DNA from: Acidimicrobiaceae bacterium
Lineage (GTDB): Bacteria > Actinomycetota > Acidimicrobiia > Acidimicrobiales > RAAP-2
Length of the DNA: 5,483 bases
NCBI GenBank assembly: GCA_003152555.1
Contig: PMAL01000048.1
Span: forward strand, 42,156-47,638
Reading direction: 5' to 3'
The notes beneath the pieces are model-generated. The model was not told where the DNA came from, ran no database searches, and worked only from the letters and a program-made list of their open reading frames with translations. Positions 1 to 4,910 of the stretch are shown here, one piece after another. The position numbers were made by a program, and so were the translations under genes. The first letter of the stretch is position 1. Each line of letters opens with the position of its first letter.

Positions 1-944
1 ATGCGCCGAGCACGCGAGCGCACGTCCATCACCGTCAAGCTCGGGTTGTCGTCAATGAAGACGCGCGCCGACTGAAGGAATCCGAAGGCGCCGTGCGCGT
101 TGTTCCAGTCGGCGTCGCTCAAGTCACCGGTACGCAGCTTGGACGAGTCAATGCCTGCCGTGGAGGCGAGGATTCGTTCGGCCAGTTCCTGACGACTCAT
201 CTCGAGCGAGAAGAAGAGCGCCGGCCTCTTGACGACGGCGCCCACGTGAATCAAGATGCCCAGACCGAACGCCGTCTTACCGGTGCCCGGTCGGGCGCCG
301 ATGATGGTCATGCTGCTCGGTTGGAGACCCTGGAGAATGAGGTCCAGGGACCGGTAGCCGGTCTCGAGGCCGTTGAACTGTCCGCGTGTCTCACCACGCT
401 CTTCGAGGATGTCGGCCTCGGTGAGCAGCAAACGTTGCAGTGGCGACACCGAGTCAATTCTCCGGTTGTCGCCGATCTGATTGATCTTGCGTTCGGCCTC
501 GTCGATGAGACCGACCACGTCGTCGGTCGCGACGTACGAGTCGTCAACGATCTCGCCGCCCACCGCGATGAGGCGGCGCTGCTGGGCCTTGTCGCGCACG
601 ATCTCGGCGTAGTGCTGCGCGTTCGTCGCGGACGGCGTGTTCATCTGCAATGACGACAAGACCGCGAGTTCGATCGCGACGGCGCCGCGCTCTTGCAGCT
701 TCGCTTGGACCGTCACATAGTCAACGGGTTCGGCCGCGTGCGTGAGCGCCATGATCGCGCCGAAGATCTGTCCGTGCAACGGACGATAAAAATCCTCGGC
801 CTGCACTGTCTCGTACGCCACACTCACTGCTTCGGCCGACAACAGCATCGCGCCGATTAACGACTCCTCTGCTTCGATGGCACTGGGTGGGACTCGACCC
901 GCGTTTGGCGCAGTCCTACTCCGGTCCGTGTCAAGCTGAGTCAT
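1..944 (-). CDS. dnaB: Replicative DNA helicase DnaB, N-terminal two-thirds (cut by window edge)
   Basis: The 314 visible residues match the ring-shaped hexameric helicase that unwinds DNA ahead of the replication fork. Residues about 20-125 form the N-terminal helical domain (AIEAEESLIGAML, FYRPLHGQIF, HYAEIVRDKA). A linker to about 185 leads into the RecA-like ATPase. The Walker A motif GARPGTGKT is at 216-224, followed by FFSLEMS at 244-250 and the IDDNPSLT motif at 297-304. Walker B and the DNA-binding loops lie beyond the edge. The ATG at 944 is the earliest possible start, because an in-frame TGA lies only three codons upstream (951-953). No clear Shine-Dalgarno precedes it. The Walker A region is not interrupted by an intein, unlike some mycobacterial dnaB genes. 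The gene follows rplI on the same strand after a 160-bp gap containing a hairpin, so it probably has its own promoter. Confidence 0.96.
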   Translation of the reverse strand, partial: MTQLDTDRSRTAPNAGRVPPSAIEAEESLIGAMLLSAEAVSVAYETVQAEDFYRPLHGQIFGAIMALTHAAEPVDYVTVQAKLQERGAVAIELAVLSSLQMNTPSATNAQHYAEIVRDKAQQRRLIAVGGEIVDDSYVATDDVVGLIDEAERKINQIGDNRRIDSVSPLQRLLLTEADILEERGETRGQFNGLETGYRSLDLILQGLQPSSMTIIGARPGTGKTAFGLGILIHVGAVVKRPALFFSLEMSRQELAERILASTAGIDSSKLRTGDLSDADWNNAHGAFGFLQSARVFIDDNPSLTVMDVRSRARR

Positions 945-963
945 GAGACTTCAACGGTCGCAG

Positions 964-992
964 GTATTAGCTGTGCGTCACAAGAACAACAA
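964..992 (-). promoter_or_regulatory. Weak candidate promoter for dnaB
   Basis: On the minus strand, TTGTTG (987-992) and TAATAC (964-969) are separated by 17 bp and lie about 20 bp upstream of the dnaB ATG. Each hexamer matches the sigma-70-type consensus at only three positions, so this is mainly an argument from spacing and location. The surrounding gap (945-1104) is more AT-rich than the genes, as expected for a promoter region. Confidence 0.25.
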
Positions 993-1033
993 CGTGGGGA
1001 TATCTCTGTGTTTAACTTCACCACAAATATCCT

Positions 1034-1048
1034 TCACACCCGGTGTGA
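1034..1048. repeat. 15-bp inverted repeat in the rplI-dnaB gap
   Basis: TCACACC and GGTGTGA form a perfect 7-bp inverted repeat around a single central C. The tight spacing suits a protein-binding site in DNA better than an RNA hairpin, although a 6-bp stem with a 3-nt loop could form. It lies 5 bp beyond the larger hairpin at 1054-1082 and about 90 bp upstream of dnaB. No binding protein is evident. Confidence 0.4.
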
Positions 1049-1053
1049 CATGA

Positions 1054-1082
1054 CAACGCCGGGACCCACGGCCCCGGCGTTG
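1054..1082 (-). terminator. GC-rich hairpin after rplI, probable terminator or attenuator
   Basis: CAACGCCGGG (1054-1063) pairs perfectly with CCCGGCGTTG (1073-1082), giving a 10-bp stem with a 9-nt loop. It begins 22 nt after the rplI stop codon. Neither strand has a U-run after the stem, so it is not a textbook intrinsic terminator. Its position suggests it ends or dampens the rpsF-ssb-rpsR-rplI transcript before dnaB. Confidence 0.55.
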
Positions 1083-1104
1083 CGCACCACAAAACTCCGA
1101 CAAG

Positions 1105-1551
1105 TTATTTGGCTATTACGTCTACGTTCACGCTCGCTACAACACCGTCAAATAGTGTTGCTTTAACGCTCTGCGTCCCCAATTCCTTGATGTGCTCAAC
1201 CATATGAATCATGTGACGGTCCAACGAAATGTTGGTCGCCGTGCGTATCGCATTGACAATGTCGGCTTCGGTCACTGATCCAAAGAGTCGACCGTTGCTA
1301 CCGGCACGCGCCGACACGACGACGGTTGCCTGCTCAATGAGTGCGCGTTGTGCTTCGGCGGCTTGGCGACTTTCCGTATCACGGACATCGCGAGCCTTGC
1401 GCATTGAAGCGCCTTGGATCTCCATGGTGTCATTCGCAGCCAGTGCGGCGCCGGTCGGCAGCAAAAAGTTGCGGGCGTAACCCGACTTCACTTCAACGAT
1501 GTCACCGCGACGTCCGATGCCGCGAACGTCACTACGTAGGAGCACTTTCAT
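1105..1551 (-). CDS. rplI: 50S ribosomal protein L9
   Basis: L9 is a two-domain protein of the large subunit that binds 23S rRNA near the base of the L1 stalk and helps keep the reading frame. The N-terminal domain is clear: MKVLLRSDVRGIGRRGD, then EVKSGYARNFLLPTGAA at about 20-36, which is the family signature. A charged connecting helix spans about 42-75. The C-terminal domain carries the FGSVTEADIVNAI motif. At 148 residues it has the usual length. The ATG overlaps the rpsR stop as ATGA (4 bp), and AGGTGA lies 5 nt upstream, inside the end of rpsR, so translation is probably coupled to S18. It is the last gene before the hairpin at 1054-1082. Confidence 0.97.
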   Translation of the reverse strand: MKVLLRSDVRGIGRRGDIVEVKSGYARNFLLPTGAALAANDTMEIQGASMRKARDVRDTESRQAAEAQRALIEQATVVVSARAGSNGRLFGSVTEADIVNAIRTATNISLDRHMIHMVEHIKELGTQSVKATLFDGVVASVNVDVIAK

Positions 1552-2030
1552 TCGCTCACCTGCTCAACGAGTTCAACCTCTTCGACCACGATGTTCTCAC
1601 TCGCGCCAGCGCTATCAACAATCGCGCCCGGCTCGACGACAACGCCCTCGAGCGTTGCCTCGGCTTCACGATCTTGACGAGGACCGCGTGGACCGCGATC
1701 ACTGCGCTCTCCACGTTCACCTCGGTCTCCCCGGTCACCGCGTCCACCGCGACGCTCGGTCACGGTGCGCTGCGTGTAGGGCAGCAGCGCGAGTTCGCGA
1801 GCGGTCTTAATGGCGTCGGTCACGTCGCGCTGGTGCTGTTGACAGTTTCCCGAAACCTTGCGGCCCCGAATTTTCCCGCGATCCGAGATGTACTTGCGCA
1901 ACTGGGCGAGGTCCTTGTAGTCAACCGTCGCCACGCCATGCTGGCAGAACGAGCAGGGCTTCTTCTTGGTGCGGCGATTGTCGATCTTGGGCGCGCGCTT
2001 GGGCGGCTTGGGATTATTAATACGGGGCAT
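1548..2030 (-). CDS. rpsR: 30S ribosomal protein S18 with a long RG-rich and acidic C-terminal extension
   Basis: S18 pairs with S6 on the platform of the small subunit. Residues 1-88 form a complete S18: a basic N-terminus, DYKDLAQLRKYISDRGKI at 37-54, GNCQQHQRDV at 61-70 and ARELALLPYTQR at 77-88. Cys26 and Cys29 (PCSFC) with Cys63 and His66 (GNCQQH) mark the cysteine-containing, zinc-binding type, like mycobacterial RpsR1. The protein does not stop near residue 88, as S18 normally does. Residues 94-118 are an arginine-glycine tract with RGD and RGE repeats, and 119-160 are acidic and valine-rich, ending in VEQVSE. The total of 160 is nearly twice the usual length of about 75-95. The reading frame is open throughout and ends in a 4-bp ATGA overlap with rplI, so the tail looks genuine. 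The start ATG overlaps the ssb stop as TAATG. Confidence 0.95.
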   Translation of the reverse strand: MPRINNPKPPKRAPKIDNRRTKKKPCSFCQHGVATVDYKDLAQLRKYISDRGKIRGRKVSGNCQQHQRDVTDAIKTARELALLPYTQRTVTERRGGRGDRGDRGERGERSDRGPRGPRQDREAEATLEGVVVEPGAIVDSAGASENIVVEEVELVEQVSE

Positions 2031-2485
2031 TAGAAGGGCTCCTCATCAAAGGCGTTGGTACTGGGTTCGTTGGACCGAGGCACACTGGACGGTCGGTCAC
2101 CGGAACTGAAGTTGCTGCCCTCAGGTCGCGGCGTCTTGGTAACCACAGCCGTGGCGAACTTAAGCGACGGGGCAATTTCGTCGGCGTTGATTTCGACGAT
2201 GGAACGCTTGTCGCCGTTCTCGGTCTCCCAGCTGCGCTGCTCCAAACGACCGGTCACGAGCACGCGGGCGCCCTTCTGCAGTGAGTTGGCCGCATTTTCG
2301 GCCATGGCGCCGTAGCCCTGGACTTCGAAATACGAGACACGCTCTTCCCACTCCTGGGTCTGGCGGTTCTGCCAACGGCGATTCACCGCGATTGACAGGC
2401 GTACCGCCGCCTGTCCGGAGTTGAGGAACTTGAGTTCGGGGTCTCGGGTGACGTTGCCCACGACGGTGATTGAATTATCTGGCAT
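2030..2485 (-). CDS. ssb: Single-stranded DNA-binding protein
   Basis: SSB coats single-stranded DNA in replication, repair and recombination and recruits partners through its C-terminal tip. An OB-fold covers about residues 5-108: ITVVGNVTRDPELKF at 6-20, AVRLSIAVNRRW at 27-38, YFEVQGYGAMAENA at 52-65 and KGARVLVTGRLEQRSW at 71-86. Likely DNA-stacking aromatics are Trp38, Phe53 and Trp86. A disordered Pro/Ser/Asn linker follows, then the acidic tip DEEPF, a variant of the common DDDIPF end. At 151 residues it is of normal length. AAGGAG lies 5 nt before the ATG. It sits between rpsF (32-bp gap) and rpsR (1-bp overlap), the classic rpsF-ssb-rpsR order, so it is made with the ribosomal proteins. 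Confidence 0.97.
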   Translation of the reverse strand: MPDNSITVVGNVTRDPELKFLNSGQAAVRLSIAVNRRWQNRQTQEWEERVSYFEVQGYGAMAENAANSLQKGARVLVTGRLEQRSWETENGDKRSIVEINADEIAPSLKFATAVVTKTPRPEGSNFSSGDRPSSVPRSNEPSTNAFDEEPF

Positions 2486-2517
2486 TTCTTCTCCTTAGTT
2501 CTCTGAAGCGTCCGAAC

Positions 2518-2838
2518 TTAACCCTGGGCCGTGACACGGCTGGGTTTGGTTCGCTCGTTACGTCGAAGGATCTTGAAGCGAAGGACTTCGTCCGACAGGG
2601 TCAGAATTCGGTCCAGCTCGACGACGGTCGTCGGCTCACCGCTGAACTCCACCAGCACGTAGTAACCCTCTTTGCGCTTGTTGATTTCGTACGCCAAGGG
2701 ACGCTTGCCCCAACGGTCGATGGTTCCAGGATTTCCGCCACTCGTGCGAATGGTTTCGAGCGCTCGATCGAGAGCGATCTGGATGGTCTGTGCGTCGACA
2801 GCAGTGTCGAACACGATCATGGATTCATAGGGCCTCAT
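2518..2838 (-). CDS. rpsF: 30S ribosomal protein S6
   Basis: S6 forms a heterodimer with S18 and binds 16S rRNA during platform assembly. The 106 residues are the usual length and give the ferredoxin-like family pattern: MRPYESMIVFD at the start, then DRWGKRPLAYEINKRKEGYY at 41-60 (the signature region) and LSDEVLRFKILRR at 82-93. The start at 2838 is chosen over an upstream in-frame ATG at 2868 because MRPYE is the conserved N-terminus and AAAGGAAA stands 6 nt before it, whereas the 2868 ATG has no ribosome binding site and lies inside a palindrome. It is the first gene of rpsF-ssb-rpsR-rplI. Its leader can fold into a compact structure, entered separately. Confidence 0.96.
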   Translation of the reverse strand: MRPYESMIVFDTAVDAQTIQIALDRALETIRTSGGNPGTIDRWGKRPLAYEINKRKEGYYVLVEFSGEPTTVVELDRILTLSDEVLRFKILRRNERTKPSRVTAQG

Positions 2839-2844
2839 GGCCGG

Positions 2845-2852
2845 TTTCCTTT
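2845..2852 (-). promoter_or_regulatory. Ribosome binding site that decides the rpsF start
   Basis: AAAGGAAA on the minus strand lies 6 nt upstream of the ATG at 2838 and has the AAGGA core. It supports that ATG over the longer frame from 2868. It directly abuts the 3' strand of the leader closing stem (2853-2856), so the fold and ribosome access could be linked. Confidence 0.7.
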
Positions 2853-2895
2853 CCCTCTGGTCCGGCATGCCGGGCTCTGCGGAAACAGAGCAGGG
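2853..2895 (-). promoter_or_regulatory. Structured rpsF leader, candidate autoregulatory element
   Basis: Read as RNA from 2895 down to 2853, the leader can form three adjoining helices. CCCU (2895-2892) pairs with AGGG (2856-2853). Inside it, GCUCUG (2891-2886) pairs with CAGAGC (2879-2874) around the loop UUUCCG. Directly abutting is the perfect palindrome CCGGCAUGCCGG (2873-2862), which gives a 4-bp stem with a CAUG loop. Only five bases are left unpaired in the junction. The GUUUCC that spans the first loop is also complementary to GGAAAC of the ribosome binding site (2849-2844), so an alternative fold could hide that site. An S6:S18-binding leader with a conserved CCG element is known in many bacteria. 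The CCG in this loop fits that idea, but I cannot verify the consensus from memory. Confidence 0.45.
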
Positions 2896-2902
2896 TTAAT
2901 TA

Positions 2903-2932
2903 GTTATTTCCCCATCTATATGGGAAAGACAA
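2903..2932 (-). promoter_or_regulatory. Candidate promoter of the rpsF-ssb-rpsR-rplI operon
   Basis: On the minus strand TTGTCT (2927-2932) and AATAAC (2903-2908) are 18 bp apart, each matching four of six consensus positions. Transcription would begin near 2896, immediately before the foldable leader (2853-2895). That agreement is the best support. The surrounding stretch is the most AT-rich part of the gap. Confidence 0.35.
2907..2927. repeat. Imperfect hairpin between panB and rpsF
   Basis: On the plus strand TTT-CCCAT pairs with ATGGG-AAA around a CTAT loop, with one bulged C at 2910. It lies 31 bp past the panB stop and falls between the candidate -35 and -10 boxes of the rpsF promoter. 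It could end panB transcription or bind a regulator. There is no U-run after it. Confidence 0.35.
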
Positions 2933-2943
2933 CTCTACTCCAG

Positions 2944-2958
2944 GCCAACGAAATTGGC
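2944..2958 (-). terminator. Small hairpin at the panB stop codon
   Basis: GCCAA and TTGGC form a 5-bp stem with a 5-nt loop, beginning on the last base of the panB TAG codon. No U-run follows, so termination is only suggested by position. Confidence 0.25.
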
Positions 2959-3779
2959 TAGTTGAGCAGATCCTCCGGATTGGCGTAGGCCTCGGCGTCG
3001 CTGGGAAAGGCCCCGCTGCGCACGTCGGCGGCGAAGTGGCCAATCGCCTCGGTGATGGCCGTGCCCAGTTGGGCGTACTGGCGCACGAACTTGGCCGGCT
3101 CGTGGTTGGTGAGTCCCAGTAGGTCGTGAAAGACCAGCACCTGGCCGTCGGTGTCGGGCCCGGCCCCAATGCCAATCGTGGGTATCTCGAGGGCCTCGGT
3201 GATGCGTGTACCAACAATGCTCGGCACGCCTTCTAACACCACGGCGTAGACGCCCTCGTCCTGTAGGAGCATGGCGTCCTTGGCGAGCCACTCGGCCGCC
3301 TCGCGGGTCTTGGCTTGGACCTTGAATCCTCCGAAGGTCAGCACGCTTTGGGGTGTCAGGCCGAGGTGGCCCATGACGGGAATCTCTGCGTCGAGCAACG
3401 CCCGCACGACGTCGCGGCGAACGCGACCGCCTTCGAGCTTCACACTGTGCGCGCCCGCGCGAATCAGGGCCGCGGCGTTGCGCACGCTGTCGGCAACGCC
3501 CACGTGATAGCTCAACCACGGCAGATCGGCCACGATATGGGCCTTGGGCTTGGCGGCGGCGACCGCGCGCACGTGGTAACACATCTGCTCGATGGTCACG
3601 TGCAGGGTATCTTCGTGGCCCAGCACCACGTTGGCGACTGAGTCGCCCACCAAGATGATGTCGACCCCGGCGGCGTCCACGTAGCGCGCCCCCGGCTCGT
3701 CGTAGGCGGTCACCATGACGATCGGGGCGCTGCCGTTGCGGCGCTTGCGCGCGCGAATGGCCGGAGCGCTCAGGCTCAC
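2958..3779 (-). CDS. panB: 3-methyl-2-oxobutanoate hydroxymethyltransferase (ketopantoate hydroxymethyltransferase)
   Basis: PanB transfers a hydroxymethyl group from 5,10-methylenetetrahydrofolate to 2-oxoisovalerate, giving ketopantoate, the first committed step to pantothenate and CoA. It is a cytoplasmic Mg-dependent TIM barrel. At 273 residues it has family length. Visible motifs are VMVTAYDEPGAR at 21-32, ILVGDSVANVVLGHEDT at 42-58 (Asp46, metal ligand), ADLPW at 84-88 (Asp85, metal ligand), KLEGG at 114-118 (Glu116), GHLGLTPQ at 137-144, VLEGVP at 181-186 (Glu183, the expected general base) and IGIGAGPDTDGQVLVFHD at 202-219. The GTG start at 3779 overlaps the stop of the upstream gene as GTGA and has GAAGGTG 5 nt before it. 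Longer in-frame readings from 3893 would run into that gene without support. Coupling to the DUF5318-like gene implies co-expression. No panC or panD is visible here. Confidence 0.96.
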   Translation of the reverse strand: MSLSAPAIRARKRRNGSAPIVMVTAYDEPGARYVDAAGVDIILVGDSVANVVLGHEDTLHVTIEQMCYHVRAVAAAKPKAHIVADLPWLSYHVGVADSVRNAAALIRAGAHSVKLEGGRVRRDVVRALLDAEIPVMGHLGLTPQSVLTFGGFKVQAKTREAAEWLAKDAMLLQDEGVYAVVLEGVPSIVGTRITEALEIPTIGIGAGPDTDGQVLVFHDLLGLTNHEPAKFVRQYAQLGTAITEAIGHFAADVRSGAFPSDAEAYANPEDLLN

Positions 3780-4201
3780 TCGCCCACCTTCTTCTGCTGG
3801 GCAATGACGCGGCGCGCACGGCGGCCCCCGGCGCTCCACTTTCGAACGAGGTGGTGGAAGTTGCAACCAACGCAGACTTCCACGGCGTAACACTGCACGG
3901 GCTCTTCACGACGTTCGAGTTTGAGCAGTTCGGCCCGCGACGTCGGGCAGGTCCCACCCGAGGGCAGGCGGGCGCCAAAGACGTACGTCACTTCCACCAG
4001 CTGTTCGTCGTGACAGACCGGGCAGGTCTCACCCGTCGTGCGCCCGATATTCTTGGCGGCGCGCAACAACTCCGGGTGCGCGTCGCAGATGTCTTCGTGG
4101 CGCAGCAGCCCGGCGGCGAGCTTGGCGAGCAGGGCGTGGCGCACCAGTCCGAACTCAACGACTGCTCCGTCGGCAGTGCTGGTTCGAAAACTCTTATTCA
4201 T
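3776..4201 (-). CDS. DUF5318-like zinc-ribbon protein, function unknown
   Basis: This is a 141-residue soluble protein without signal peptide or membrane segment. It resembles a conserved actinobacterial family that I recall as DUF5318 (Rv0049 of M. tuberculosis). Shared features are a helical N-terminal part (VEFGLVRHALL), a CDAHPELLRAAKNIG block at 39-53, CPVC at 60-63 followed by a VTYVFGARLPSG strand, and VEVCVGCNFHHLVRKW at 107-122. Cys60/Cys63 and Cys110/Cys113 probably bind one zinc. The tail is basic (GGRRARRVIAQQKK). No role is known to me, and the ribbon alone does not separate nucleic-acid binding from protein binding. The ATG at 4201 is preferred. An in-frame GTG at 4213 would add four residues, and neither has a Shine-Dalgarno. 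The gene overlaps panB by 4 bp and diverges from the padR-type gene. Confidence 0.8.
   Translation of the reverse strand: MNKSFRTSTADGAVVEFGLVRHALLAKLAAGLLRHEDICDAHPELLRAAKNIGRTTGETCPVCHDEQLVEVTYVFGARLPSGGTCPTSRAELLKLERREEPVQCYAVEVCVGCNFHHLVRKWSAGGRRARRVIAQQKKVGE
3785..3791 (-). promoter_or_regulatory. Ribosome binding site that decides the panB GTG start
   Basis: GAAGGTG lies 5 nt upstream of the GTG at 3777-3779, within the last codons of the preceding gene. It supports the GTGA-coupled start and a 273-residue product. Confidence 0.6.
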
Positions 4202-4209
4202 TAGGGGTG

Positions 4210-4215
4210 ACACTA
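4210..4215 (-). promoter_or_regulatory. Possible -10 box for the DUF5318-like gene
   Basis: TAGTGT on the minus strand fits the loose TANNNT pattern of actinobacterial -10 boxes and ends 8 nt before the ATG at 4201. With no ribosome binding site present, a leaderless or nearly leaderless transcript is possible. No convincing -35 was found. Confidence 0.25.
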
Positions 4216-4255
4216 CCGCGACCGTCTAAAACCGTGGGTAATTCCAATTTTGTAC

Positions 4256-4271
4256 CTTCGATATATCGAAG
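4256..4271. promoter_or_regulatory. Perfect 16-bp palindrome, candidate PadR operator
   Basis: CTTCGATATATCGAAG is an exact inverted repeat with no spacer. It lies in the divergent intergenic region, ending 3 bp before the -10 box of the padR-type gene, so a bound dimer would block RNA polymerase. PadR-family dimers typically bind AT-rich inverted repeats in their own promoters, so autorepression is the simplest reading. It is also upstream of the DUF5318-like gene and could affect both directions. Confidence 0.65.
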
Positions 4272-4274
4272 TGA

Positions 4275-4280
4275 TATGAT
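4275..4280 (+). promoter_or_regulatory. -10 box of the padR-ino1 operon, leaderless-type
   Basis: TATGAT matches the TATAAT consensus at five of six positions and ends exactly 6 nt before the ATG at 4287. The expected transcription start is therefore the A of the start codon. No Shine-Dalgarno precedes that ATG, which agrees with a leaderless mRNA, a common arrangement in actinobacteria. A -35 box is poor: TTGTAC lies 19 bp upstream. Confidence 0.6.
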
Positions 4281-4286
4281 TGTCAC

Positions 4287-4898
4287 ATGTTGGACATCGC
4301 CATTTTAGGTCTGCTGATGGAACGCGACCACCACGGCTACGAGATCCGCGCGCAGTTGCGCGACCGCCTGGGCATATGGGCCAACGTCTCATTCGGATCG
4401 ATCTACCCCGCGCTGGCACGCCTGGAACGCTACGGCTACGTCGAAGCGGTGGCGCAAAATGAGTTTCGCATCGGCGCGCTGTCGACGGGTTCGCTCGCCG
4501 GTGAGCGCGCCTCCTTGCGCGCGCTGCGCACCACCCAGGGACTCGGGCGACGGGGCCGCAAGGCCTACCGCATCACCGATCGCGGCCGCCTGGAGTTTGT
4601 CCAGTTACTGAGCGATCCCGCGACTCTCGACGACAGCAAGAACTTCTCTCTTCGCATGGCCCTCGCGAAGTACCTGACTCCCAGTCTTCGCGTGGGACTG
4701 CTCGAGCGCCGACGGGCCGACCTCGTCGCTCGGCTGGCCGAAGTACGCGCCAACGCAACTGACGAACAGCTCGACGACTACGCGCGCAGCGTGATGGAGC
4801 ACTCCGCCCGGGGCGTTGAGTTGGACCTCGCGTGGATTGACGACTTCTTATTCACCGAACGCAGTAACCAAGAGACCTTCGCTCAAAAGACGAAGTAG
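4287..4898 (+). CDS. PadR-family transcriptional regulator
   Basis: PadR proteins are dimeric winged-helix repressors, often controlled by small ligands. The N-terminal domain is clear: MLDIAILGLLMERDHHGYEI at 1-20, then SFGSIYPALARLERYGYVE at 35-53 containing the recognition helix, and KAYRITDRGRLEF at 92-104 ending the wing. Residues about 120-190 form the helical dimerisation region of the longer subfamily (RMALAKYL, LLERRRADLVARL, ELDLAWIDDFL). Between recognition helix and wing, at about 58-90, is a Gly/Ser/Arg-rich insert longer than I recall in mycobacterial and streptomycete relatives. At 203 residues it is slightly long. It is followed 12 bp later by ino1, the same pairing as Rv0047c and Rv0046c in M. 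tuberculosis, so inositol synthesis is a likely target. A palindrome at 4256-4271 suggests self-control. The ligand is unknown. Confidence 0.93.
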   Translation: MLDIAILGLLMERDHHGYEIRAQLRDRLGIWANVSFGSIYPALARLERYGYVEAVAQNEFRIGALSTGSLAGERASLRALRTTQGLGRRGRKAYRITDRGRLEFVQLLSDPATLDDSKNFSLRMALAKYLTPSLRVGLLERRRADLVARLAEVRANATDEQLDDYARSVMEHSARGVELDLAWIDDFLFTERSNQETFAQKTK

Positions 4899-4910
4899 GA
4901 AAGGAGAGCC

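Noticed and set aside
93..653. Plus-strand open frame of 186 codons across dnaB
   Set aside because: It is antisense to an unmistakable DnaB coding frame, shows no recognisable domain and has no ribosome binding site. GC-rich third positions create such frames.
993..1004. DnaA-box-like sequence (ATATCCCCA on the minus strand) near dnaB
   Set aside because: It matches TTATCCACA at seven of nine positions but is a single copy. There is no cluster of boxes, dnaA, dnaN or AT-rich unwinding region to suggest an origin.
1677..1751. RG-repeat DNA in rpsR as a possible CRISPR or tandem-repeat array
   Set aside because: The repetition is at the level of short codon patterns (GRGD, RGE) without conserved repeat units or unique spacers.
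1341..2033. Plus-strand open frame of 230 codons across rplI and rpsR
   Set aside because: It covers two well-supported ribosomal protein genes in antisense. Its length reflects the RG-rich S18 tail, not coding constraint.
2839..2868. Upstream ATG giving S6 a ten-residue N-terminal addition
   Set aside because: The ATG at 2868 is the centre of the CCGGCATGCCGG palindrome and has no ribosome binding site. MRPYE at 2838 is the conserved S6 start.
2470..2961. Plus-strand frame of 163 codons across rpsF
   Set aside because: It is antisense to rpsF and its leader, with no recognisable product.
3780..3893. Extended panB N-terminus starting at 3893
   Set aside because: It would overlap the DUF5318-like gene by more than 100 bp. 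The GTG at 3779 has a good ribosome binding site and gives the normal PanB length.
2935..3978. Minus-strand frame of 347 codons overlapping panB
   Set aside because: It is an arginine-rich shadow in another frame. PanB has all its family motifs in its own frame.
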